A DNA stretch of 64,000 bases from Flavimaricola marinus (GTDB lineage Bacteria > Pseudomonadota > Alphaproteobacteria > Rhodobacterales > Rhodobacteraceae), in NCBI RefSeq assembly GCF_900184895.1, contig NZ_FXZK01000001.1, positions 248,001-312,000 on the forward strand. The letters run 5' to 3'. This document shows positions 16,666 to 23,110 of this stretch, piece by piece (the first letter of the stretch is position 1; every line of letters begins with the position of its first letter). Below the pieces are notes generated by a model. The model was not told the DNA's origin. It saw nothing but the letters and a program-made list of their open reading frames with translations, and did not search any database. The translations under genes and the position numbers were made by a program.

Positions 16666-17622
16666 TCAGAACCTCACCACGAATACGGCCCCCTTCTCCG
16701 GCTCCAGCGCAATGGTGGCGCCATGCGCCTCAAGCATCCGGCGGACGATGGGCAAGCCCATCCCCGTGCCACCGGCCTCGCGGCGGGTGGTAAAGAACGG
16801 ATCGAATATCCGGTCGCGATTTCCCGGTGACACACCCGGGCCGTTATCCGATACGCGCAATTCGCCGGGGGTCGCCGCAATCCGCACCTCCGTAGCGCCG
16901 TGGGCGGCTGCATTGCCCAGCAGGTGATCGAGCACGAGACGAAGGCCGTCAGCCGACAAGGGCAGCACCGCGTCGGCCTCAAGGGTCAATTCCAGATCGG
17001 AATGTTCCATCTGAAGCTCCGGCAAAAACGGGCTGATCCGGGCCTGACCGCGCGACAAGGGCTCTTGCGCGCGGGCCAGCACCCGTTGTGCGTCAAGCAG
17101 CGCAGTCATGCGGTCCGCCGCCTCGTCGATCCGGGCCAGCAGACGACTGCGATCCTCCGGCTCAAGGGTCGGGCTGTCGAGCAACTCCGCCGCGCCGCGC
17201 AGCACAGTCAGGGGGCCTTTCAACTCGTGCGTCGCATGATCGGCATAGGACCGCAGCACCGCCTCGCGGCCGCGCAAAGCCTCTGCCATGTCGATGACAT
17301 TGCGACCTAGGGCGCTGAATTCCTGAGTGCCGAAATGCTCCGGCGGAGGCACCGCAAAACGGCCCTCGCGCATCGCCTGCGCGTAGTCCGACAACCGGCG
17401 GATCGGGCGCAAGACCAGACGCCACAGCAGAAACGCAAGGACAAGCGTCGCCACGATACCCACCGCGGCAAACAATTGGGCCGTCTCCAACCAGCCCAGA
17501 ATGTTGCCCGCCATCTTGAACCACGCGATGCCCAGAACCGGCAGACCCAAGACGACCGCCAGAGTGCCGCCAATGACCAAGGTCAGCGGCGGCCGCCATT
17601 TCTGGGTCACGCTCCTCTGCAC
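16666..17622 (-). CDS. Sensor histidine kinase with minimal periplasmic loop
   Basis: A 318-residue histidine kinase. Two membrane helices (about 12-34 and 51-71) are separated by only about 16 residues, so there is no periplasmic sensor domain. A HAMP-like linker follows (RPIRRLSDYAQAMREGRF), then phosphoacceptor His132 in DHATHELKGPLT, N box NAAAHGA, G1 SDNGPGVS, F box FDPFFTTRR and G2 GGTGMGLPIV. Start GTG 17622 is chosen because GAGGA lies 8 bases upstream; it overlaps the response regulator gene by 16 bases. The short loop suggests that signal comes from the membrane or from a partner such as the DUF4173 protein. Confidence 0.9.
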   Translation of the reverse strand: MQRSVTQKWRPPLTLVIGGTLAVVLGLPVLGIAWFKMAGNILGWLETAQLFAAVGIVATLVLAFLLWRLVLRPIRRLSDYAQAMREGRFAVPPPEHFGTQEFSALGRNVIDMAEALRGREAVLRSYADHATHELKGPLTVLRGAAELLDSPTLEPEDRSRLLARIDEAADRMTALLDAQRVLARAQEPLSRGQARISPFLPELQMEHSDLELTLEADAVLPLSADGLRLVLDHLLGNAAAHGATEVRIAATPGELRVSDNGPGVSPGNRDRIFDPFFTTRREAGGTGMGLPIVRRMLEAHGATIALEPEKGAVFVVRF

Positions 17623-18293
17623 GGGCCCATCCTCACGCCGACACCGTGGACCGTCTCGATGGCGTCCGGGCATCCCGCCCCGGCCAGCTTTGCGCGGAGA
17701 TTGCGCAGATGGCTGTCCACCGTCCGGTCGCTGACATGCACATTCGTGCCATAGACCAGATCGACGAGGGTCGGACGCGGGATCACTTGATCCGGGCGGG
17801 CAATGAGGCGCTCCAATATCTCCATTTCGCGGGCGGTCAGCGGGACGGACACCGGCCCGACGCGGGCCTCGTGCCGGCCGCGATCAAGTGCCAGCACGCC
17901 ATGCGCCACCCCTTCGGCTTCTGCCGCAACAGGCGCGGCGCGCTTCAGGATCGCCCGGCAGCGGGCCACCAGCTCACGCGGGCTGAACGGCTTGGTCACA
18001 TAGTCGTCGGCCCCCAATTCCAGCCCCACGACCCGGTCGATCTCGTCGCCCTCGGCCGTCAGGAACAGCACGGGCACCTCGCTCGTCTTGCGCAGCTGGC
18101 GGCACACCTCGCGGCCATCCATTTCCGGCAATCCTATGTCGAGCACCACCAGATCCGGACCCTCCAGCGCAGCGGCCAGCCCCGCGGCGCCATCAGCGGC
18201 CTCGACGACGTCATAGCCTGCCTGACCGAGCGCAATACGGAGCACGTCGCGAATTTGCGGATCGTCATCGACGATCAGGATACGGGTGGTCAT
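17607..18293 (-). CDS. OmpR-family response regulator
   Basis: A 228-residue response regulator. The receiver has acidic residues DDD at 9-11, phospho-acceptor Asp52 (LVVLDIGLPEMDG), Thr near 79 (FLTAEGD) and Lys near 101 (DDYVTKPFSP). The C-terminal winged helix is of OmpR/PhoB type (LTAREMEILERLIA and VSDRTVDSHLRNLRAKL). It overlaps the DUF4173 gene upstream (4 bases) and the kinase downstream, so the three are one operon. Target genes are not visible; self-regulation of the operon is the usual expectation. Confidence 0.93.
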   Translation of the reverse strand: MTTRILIVDDDPQIRDVLRIALGQAGYDVVEAADGAAGLAAALEGPDLVVLDIGLPEMDGREVCRQLRKTSEVPVLFLTAEGDEIDRVVGLELGADDYVTKPFSPRELVARCRAILKRAAPVAAEAEGVAHGVLALDRGRHEARVGPVSVPLTAREMEILERLIARPDQVIPRPTLVDLVYGTNVHVSDRTVDSHLRNLRAKLAGAGCPDAIETVHGVGVRMGPCRGA

Positions 18294-19840
18294 CGCGCAT
18301 CTCCCTGTGGCGCATAGAACCGCTCCATCGCGGACACGGAAGTATCCTTGGGCGGCGGAACCGCTGCAAGACTATGGCGCAATCGGGCATTGCGGTAGCC
18401 CCATTCGCGCCAGTCCACCGGCTCCCGGACAATCGGCACAGAACAAGGCTGCGCGGTTCCGTCTGCAAGATGCTCCGCAATGGCGGGTGCGGCCCCCGCA
18501 CCCAAATCGCAAAGGTAGGAATAATCCAACACCAAGGCAGGCTGGCTCAGGTTATGGCGGGCGACATATCCGTCGATGTTGAAAAAGCACAAGCCGTAGA
18601 GGACCACCCCTGCAAGCCCGAAAGATCGGGCCATCAGCCACGCCACGCTTTGCCCGCGGGCCATCTGAACCAGCATCAGCGCCAGCCCCGCAGCGACGAG
18701 GCTCATCCAGACAAAGGCGGCAAAGCGAAGCCGGGTCAGCCCGTAAACCTCGACATAAAGCTCCAGCCGCAGGGCCGACGAGGCGACCAGCAGCACGTTC
18801 TGCGCAACCCAAATCGCCAGAAGGGTGCGCAGGATCGGTCGCCCGGCCCAGAAAGGCTGGGTCAACAGGGCAAACAGGCCGGCCAGCAAAGCCGTCGCCA
18901 GCAAAGGATAGGCACCGCGGTGTGCATAAGCGGCGTAGCTCAGCCCCTCCGGCAAGCGCACGCCGCCCCACAAATAGGTGGCATCGGTGAGGGTCTGGAC
19001 AGCGAAAATCGCGTTGAACAACACCAAGGCACGGACAACCGTTTCCGGGGTGAACAGCCCGAAGGCCCGGCCCCTCGGCATCTGCCAGCCCAGCGGCACC
19101 TCCAGCGTCGGGCGCAAAGCGGTCAAGCGGAGCGCGGGCCAGACCAAGGCCGCGATCACCGCCCAGAACACCACTCTGTCCGGCGAGAGATGGGCGCCCG
19201 AGAACGTGGCAGCCAGATTGGCCAGCCACACGTCGAGCAACGGGTTGCCCATGACCAACAGCGCCGCAAAGACGGCGCCCAATCCCACGGTCAGGCCCCA
19301 GCCCTGCACCAGGGCCCAGAGACCCCGGCCACCGGGACGAACCCCAAGCGTCGCCCGCGCGGCCCCCGCCCCGTCGACCCAAATCTGCGCGACTCCGGCC
19401 GCAGGCAGACGCACCATCGCGCGCAGCCACAAGGACGCCTTGGCCCGTGATCCCAAGGCCAGCCAAACCAGCGCCCACGCCAGACCGACAACCCCAAAGA
19501 GCAACGACAGCAGTCCGACCTGCTCCACAATCGGCAGCAAGCCCAATATCAGGCCCGATGCCGCGATCCAGGCCGCCCGGGCTTGCACGCGTCCGAGCAC
19601 CGACGCGGCCGCAACCGCGATAGCGACCGCAAACACCGCAAGGGACACGCCCGGCCACGCCACAGCCCAGATCAACAGATCGGCCAAGACGACCAGCGCC
19701 ACCGCTCCGGCAATCGCCGCACCTGGCACGGCCCATTTGGCAGGAACGCCGTCGATCGCTCCCGAAGGGCCCTCCGGCACCATCCACCACGCATCCTTGG
19801 CCAAGGCCCGCGGCACGCCGCGCACTTCAAATCCACGCAT
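18290..19840 (-). CDS. Polytopic membrane protein, DUF4153/DUF4173 type
   Basis: A 516-residue integral membrane protein with about 10-12 hydrophobic segments. The segment RLELYVEVYGLTRLRFAAFV is the hallmark of the DUF4173 (DUF4153-related) family. The C-terminal 90 residues are hydrophilic and contain CDLGAGAAPAIAEHLADGTA. ATG 19840 has GAGGG about 8 bases upstream. It is the first gene of an overlapping trio with the response regulator and kinase; because the kinase lacks a sensor loop, this protein could supply or transmit the signal. Function of the family is unknown. Confidence 0.8.
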   Translation of the reverse strand: MRGFEVRGVPRALAKDAWWMVPEGPSGAIDGVPAKWAVPGAAIAGAVALVVLADLLIWAVAWPGVSLAVFAVAIAVAAASVLGRVQARAAWIAASGLILGLLPIVEQVGLLSLLFGVVGLAWALVWLALGSRAKASLWLRAMVRLPAAGVAQIWVDGAGAARATLGVRPGGRGLWALVQGWGLTVGLGAVFAALLVMGNPLLDVWLANLAATFSGAHLSPDRVVFWAVIAALVWPALRLTALRPTLEVPLGWQMPRGRAFGLFTPETVVRALVLFNAIFAVQTLTDATYLWGGVRLPEGLSYAAYAHRGAYPLLATALLAGLFALLTQPFWAGRPILRTLLAIWVAQNVLLVASSALRLELYVEVYGLTRLRFAAFVWMSLVAAGLALMLVQMARGQSVAWLMARSFGLAGVVLYGLCFFNIDGYVARHNLSQPALVLDYSYLCDLGAGAAPAIAEHLADGTAQPCSVPIVREPVDWREWGYRNARLRHSLAAVPPPKDTSVSAMERFYAPQGDAR

Positions 19841-19930
19841 CTTTTGTCCCTCATGCAGTTTTGCAGTCGGGTCTAAAGAGGCGAGGTGCAGCCCTGTCGG
19901 ATCAAATGTGCAGGAGTTGCGCAGACGCCA

Positions 19931-20611
19931 TCAGGCTTGGGCCGCGGCACGAATGGCCGCGATATTGGCGCCGTAGGGTGCAGGATCGGCGACCGAACCG
20001 CCCCGAAACGCCGCCGACCCCGCAACCAACACGTCCGCACCGGCGGCGACGACGGCCGGAGCCGTGCGCGGATCGACACCGCCGTCCACCTCGATATGCA
20101 CCGGACGATCGCCAATCAATTCGCGCAACCGGGCGATCTTGGCGGTCATATCCAGAAACGACTGGCCCCCGAAACCGGGGTTCACCGTCATCACGCAAAC
20201 CAGATCGACGAGGTCGAGGACATTGGCCACGGCATCGGCCGGCGTGCCCGGGTTCAGCGCCACGCCGGGGCGCACTCCGGCTGCACGAATGGCCTGCAAT
20301 GTGCGGTGAATATGCGGACCGGCCTCCACATGCGCGGTCAGGATGTCGGCGCCCGCATCGGCAAAGGCCTCGATATACGGGTCCACCGGCGCGATCATCA
20401 GATGAACGTCCATCAGCGTCTTGATATGCGGACGAATGGCGCGGCAAAGCTGCGGGCCGAAAGTGATGTTGGGCACGAAATGGCCGTCCATCACGTCAAC
20501 GTGGATCCAGTCGGCACCTTGGGCCTCCACCGCCTGAATCTCGCGTCCGAAATCGGCGAAATCGGCGGAAAGTATCGACGGGGCGATCTTGATCGAGCGG
20601 TCAAAGGTCAT
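19931..20611 (-). CDS. rpe: Ribulose-phosphate 3-epimerase
   Basis: A 226-residue (beta/alpha)8 epimerase interconverting ribulose 5-phosphate and xylulose 5-phosphate in the pentose phosphate and Calvin pathways. Signatures: APSILSADF near residue 10, [16 protein letters not shown] at 37-52 (metal ligands), [19 protein letters not shown] and HIEVDGGVD near 175. Length is normal. It is divergent from an araC-type gene 153 bases away. Confidence 0.96.
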   Translation of the reverse strand: MTFDRSIKIAPSILSADFADFGREIQAVEAQGADWIHVDVMDGHFVPNITFGPQLCRAIRPHIKTLMDVHLMIAPVDPYIEAFADAGADILTAHVEAGPHIHRTLQAIRAAGVRPGVALNPGTPADAVANVLDLVDLVCVMTVNPGFGGQSFLDMTAKIARLRELIGDRPVHIEVDGGVDPRTAPAVVAAGADVLVAGSAAFRGGSVADPAPYGANIAAIRAAAQA

Positions 20612-20705
20612 CGGGAGAGGCTCCTTGCTGGCGATGGCTCACGCGATACTGCGACGGCTGGCAAATGTCACGCAACTTGGCGGAACGGATGCGGCGAAAC
20701 GGCGC

Positions 20706-20745
20706 AATGCTGCGCCGCAGAAAAGCTTTGCCGCAGCGCAGCATT
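20706..20745. promoter_or_regulatory. 40-bp near-palindrome in front of the araC-type gene
   Basis: AATGCTGCGC (20706-20715) and GCGCAGCATT (20736-20745) are perfect inverted 10-mers; the inner part is centred on AAAGCTTT, and 17 of 20 positions match across the whole element. It overlaps the -35 of the araC-type promoter, so it is a strong operator candidate, probably for autoregulation. Confidence 0.55.
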
Positions 20746-20756
20746 TGTCGTATTAT
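20728..20756 (+). promoter_or_regulatory. Promoter of the araC-type gene, possibly leaderless
   Basis: TTGCCG at 20728-20733, a 17-base spacer and TATTAT at 20751-20756. The -10 ends only 8 bases before ATG 20765, so transcription would begin at or next to the start codon. No ribosome-binding site is seen, consistent with a leaderless mRNA. Confidence 0.55.
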
Positions 20757-20764
20757 GGTCAATC

Positions 20765-21607
20765 ATGAGCATAATACGCCTTTCACACGCGGATATTCTG
20801 GGGCCAGAGCACCATGTGCTGCTGGTCCGTGCAACGCTTGGGACGAAACGACCGAGCACGTTGCACGATCATGACTTCTTCGAATTGATCTGGGTGCAGA
20901 ACGGCGTGGTGCGGCACCACATGCCCGAATTGCGCGAAGATCTGCGCGAAGGCGACCTGCTCTTCGTGCGACCGGGCGACAGGCATGGGCTTCAAGGACG
21001 TGGCGACGAGGCGATGGTCGTCTCGGTGACGTTCCGGCCCGACTTGATCGCCGACCTCGCGAAACGGCACCCGGCGCTGATGGGCACGCTGTTTTGGTCG
21101 GAGGCGGCGCAGCCCGTCAAGCTGTCTCGAGACAATCGGCAGCTGGCCGACCTGAATCAATCGGCGTTGCGGCTCGAACGGGGACGGCAGGACGCACTGG
21201 AAGCCGAAGCCTTTCTGCTGCCGCTCGTCACCGGCCTTGCCGGCATGACGCCTCTGCCAAGGACGGCGCCCGATTGGCTGCTGGCGGCCTGCGACGCGGC
21301 GCGGGATCCGCGGGTCTTCCGGGACGGGGCAGCCGGCTTTGCACGGGTGGCCGGCAAAGCGCATCCGCATGTCAGCAGGACAGCACGGCGGTTTCTGGGG
21401 CAAAGCCCGTCTGACTATGTCAATGGGCAGCGTATGGCCTTTGCCGCGCGCAGGCTCACCGGATCAAGCGATAGCCTGACCGAGATCGCCTCGGATTGCG
21501 GCATCCCGAACCTGTCGCATTTTCATAAGCTGTTTCGGGAATTCCACGGACAAACGCCGCAGAAGTTCCGGCGCACCCACCAGCGGGACGTGGTTCAGCC
21601 CGGCTGA
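20765..21607 (+). CDS. AraC-family transcriptional regulator
   Basis: A 280-residue AraC/XylS regulator. The N-terminal half is a cupin-like ligand domain (TLHDHDFFELIWVQNGVVRH and GDLLFVRPGDRHGLQG). The C-terminal half has two helix-turn-helix units (FARVAGKAHPHVSRTARRFL, then LTEIASDCGIPNLSHFHKLF) ending with RE FHGQTPQKFRR. ATG 20765 is fixed by the promoter placement and by the family start; the open frame continues upstream only antisense to rpe. The gene carries its own palindromic operator and is followed by a long hairpin. Confidence 0.9.
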   Translation: MSIIRLSHADILGPEHHVLLVRATLGTKRPSTLHDHDFFELIWVQNGVVRHHMPELREDLREGDLLFVRPGDRHGLQGRGDEAMVVSVTFRPDLIADLAKRHPALMGTLFWSEAAQPVKLSRDNRQLADLNQSALRLERGRQDALEAEAFLLPLVTGLAGMTPLPRTAPDWLLAACDAARDPRVFRDGAAGFARVAGKAHPHVSRTARRFLGQSPSDYVNGQRMAFAARRLTGSSDSLTEIASDCGIPNLSHFHKLFREFHGQTPQKFRRTHQRDVVQPG

Positions 21608-21640
21608 CCACACACCTCTGGCGCAGCACCGGGTCGGGTC

Positions 21641-21679
21641 GAGAGGCACCGCCGCAGGTCCGCGGTATCGGTGCCTCTC
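21641..21679. terminator. Long hairpin between araC-type gene and microprotein gene
   Basis: GAGAGGCACCG at 21641-21651 pairs perfectly with CGGTGCCTCTC at 21669-21679; the loop holds a further CCGC/GCGG pair. It sits between convergent genes and probably ends transcription from both sides. Confidence 0.55.
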
Positions 21680-21706
21680 AAATCAGATCGAGTTTCAGAA
21701 TCGACC

Positions 21707-21811
21707 TTAAAGCTCGCGCTTTTTCTGTGTGCGACGAATGACGATATACATCGCGGCGGCTCCACACAGGAAAGCGGCGAGGTTCATGACAGGCGAGATA
21801 AAGATGTCCAC
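21707..21811 (-). CDS. 34-residue membrane microprotein
   Basis: A short gene easily overlooked. GTG 21811 is preceded by GGAG at 7-base spacing (GGAGCAAACCC). The product is 34 residues: a short N-terminus, a hydrophobic helix (PVMNLAAFLCGAAAMYIVI) and the basic tail RRTQKKREL, matching a single-pass microprotein with a cytoplasmic C-terminus. A perfect palindrome lies 23 bases upstream, and a terminator-like hairpin follows. No family assigned. Such proteins commonly modulate a membrane partner, but the partner is unknown. Confidence 0.6.
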   Translation of the reverse strand: MDIFISPVMNLAAFLCGAAAMYIVIRRTQKKREL

Positions 21812-21833
21812 GGGTTTGCTCCAATTTAGCGTA

Positions 21834-21847
21834 GATTAGGCCTAATC
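21834..21847. promoter_or_regulatory. Perfect 14-bp palindrome GATTAGGCCTAATC
   Basis: Fully symmetrical and located in the 186 bases between the divergent microprotein and deoC genes, 23 bases from the microprotein start. It probably binds a dimeric regulator; no regulator is assigned. Confidence 0.4.
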
Positions 21848-21922
21848 CCCTAAAGAGTGTTCGTGTTTGAAGTGCGGCGAGCGCGTGACCAAATTCGTCG
21901 AAGATGGGTGCAGCAGGCGTTT

Positions 21923-21938
21923 TTGACCAATTGGTCAA
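21923..21938. promoter_or_regulatory. Perfect 16-bp palindrome TTGACCAATTGGTCAA upstream of deoC
   Basis: Perfectly symmetrical, 60 bases before the deoC start. The TTGGTCAA/TTGACCAA halves resemble operators of GntR- or DeoR-type regulators. A partial second copy of the half-site (GTGACCAAAT, 21885-21894) lies 29 bases upstream. Probably controls the deoC-aldehyde dehydrogenase operon. Confidence 0.5.
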
Positions 21939-21997
21939 CTCTTGCCAAAGGCGCAGAGCCATGTCACGGTCGGCCGGCAAAGCCGGAGGCGACAGAC

Positions 21998-22993
21998 GTG
22001 CACACCCAAACCCCTACCAAGAGCGACACCGCCCAGCTTCCGCAGCTCCATCTGCCGCGCAACGACGGCATGGAACTCGATATGGATTGGGTCGCGCGCG
22101 TGCAGGCCAATACCTCCGCCATCGAACGGCGGGCGGCCACGCTTCCGGGTCGGCGGTCGGTCAAGAAGCAATTTCAGGCGGCCTGGCTCTGCAAGGCGAT
22201 CTCCTGCATCGACTTGACGACGCTGGCAGGCGACGACACGGCGGCAAGGGTGCAACGGCTCTGTGCCAAGGCGCGGCAGCCTGTCTCGCCCGAATTGCTC
22301 GACGCGCTCGGAATGACGGGGCTCACTGTTGGGGCCGTCTGCGTCTATCACGACATGGTGGAAACCGCCGTTGCCGCACTCGACGGCTCCGGCATTCCAG
22401 TGGCGGCCGTCTCGACCGGCTTTCCGGCCGGTCTGTCGCCGTTCCACCTCCGGGTGCAGGAGATCAAGGAAAGCGTCGCTGCGGGGGCAAAGGAGATCGA
22501 CATCGTGATCTCCAGGCGGCACGTGCTGTCAGGCAACTGGCAGGCGCTCTACGACGAAATGCGGGCCTTCCGAGAGGCCTGCGGCGAGGCCCATGTCAAA
22601 GCGATCCTCGCCACCGGCGAGCTTGGCACGCTACGCAACGTCGCACGGGCCAGCCTGATCTGCATGATGGCCGGGGCCGATTTCATCAAGACGTCGACCG
22701 GCAAGGAATCCGTCAACGCCACCCTGCCCGTCACGCTCACCATGATCCGTGCCATCCGCGACTTTGAGGCCCGCACCGGGATCAAGGTCGGCTACAAGCC
22801 CGCCGGCGGGATCTCCAAGGCGAAAGATGCCATCACATATCTGGCGATGATGAAGGACGAACTGGGCGACCGCTGGCTGCAGCCAGACTTGTTCCGGTTC
22901 GGCGCCTCGTCGCTGCTTGGCGATATCGAACGGCAACTCGAACACCACGTCACCGGGGCCTACTCGGCTGGCTGGCGGCATGCGCTGGCGTGA
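21998..22993 (+). CDS. deoC: Deoxyribose-phosphate aldolase
   Basis: A 331-residue class I aldolase splitting 2-deoxyribose 5-phosphate to acetaldehyde and glyceraldehyde 3-phosphate. The Schiff-base and proton-relay lysines are in ADFIKTSTGKES and VGYKPAGGISKA; CVYHDMVETAVAAL is the conserved substrate region. It belongs to the long form (about 330 residues). GTG 21998 is chosen for GGAGG 8 bases upstream. A perfect palindrome lies upstream, and an aldehyde dehydrogenase follows 117 bases later, which would remove the acetaldehyde. Confidence 0.95.
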   Translation: MHTQTPTKSDTAQLPQLHLPRNDGMELDMDWVARVQANTSAIERRAATLPGRRSVKKQFQAAWLCKAISCIDLTTLAGDDTAARVQRLCAKARQPVSPELLDALGMTGLTVGAVCVYHDMVETAVAALDGSGIPVAAVSTGFPAGLSPFHLRVQEIKESVAAGAKEIDIVISRRHVLSGNWQALYDEMRAFREACGEAHVKAILATGELGTLRNVARASLICMMAGADFIKTSTGKESVNATLPVTLTMIRAIRDFEARTGIKVGYKPAGGISKAKDAITYLAMMKDELGDRWLQPDLFRFGASSLLGDIERQLEHHVTGAYSAGWRHALA

Positions 22994-23006
22994 GACGTTG
23001 CGAATT

Positions 23007-23028
23007 GAGTTTTTTGGCCAAGATGAAG
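23007..23028 (+). repeat. Dispersed extragenic element, copy A
   Basis: A core reading GAGTTTTTT followed by GGCCAAGATGAAG, 13 bases after the deoC stop. It shares the GGCCAAGATGAAG box with copies near 36622, 38617 and (degenerate) 25471, but lacks the G/C hairpin beside it. Confidence 0.6.
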
Positions 23029-23110
23029 ACATGACCCGGTTCACCCTCATAGACACGCAGCCCGGACTGGAACCCTGTTCGCGCCCCGATGCCATCCAAA
23101 GGACAACGCC

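Noticed and set aside
19886-20764. In-frame extension upstream of the AraC regulator
   Set aside because: Antisense to rpe; the promoter at 20728-20756 and the family start place the gene at 20765.
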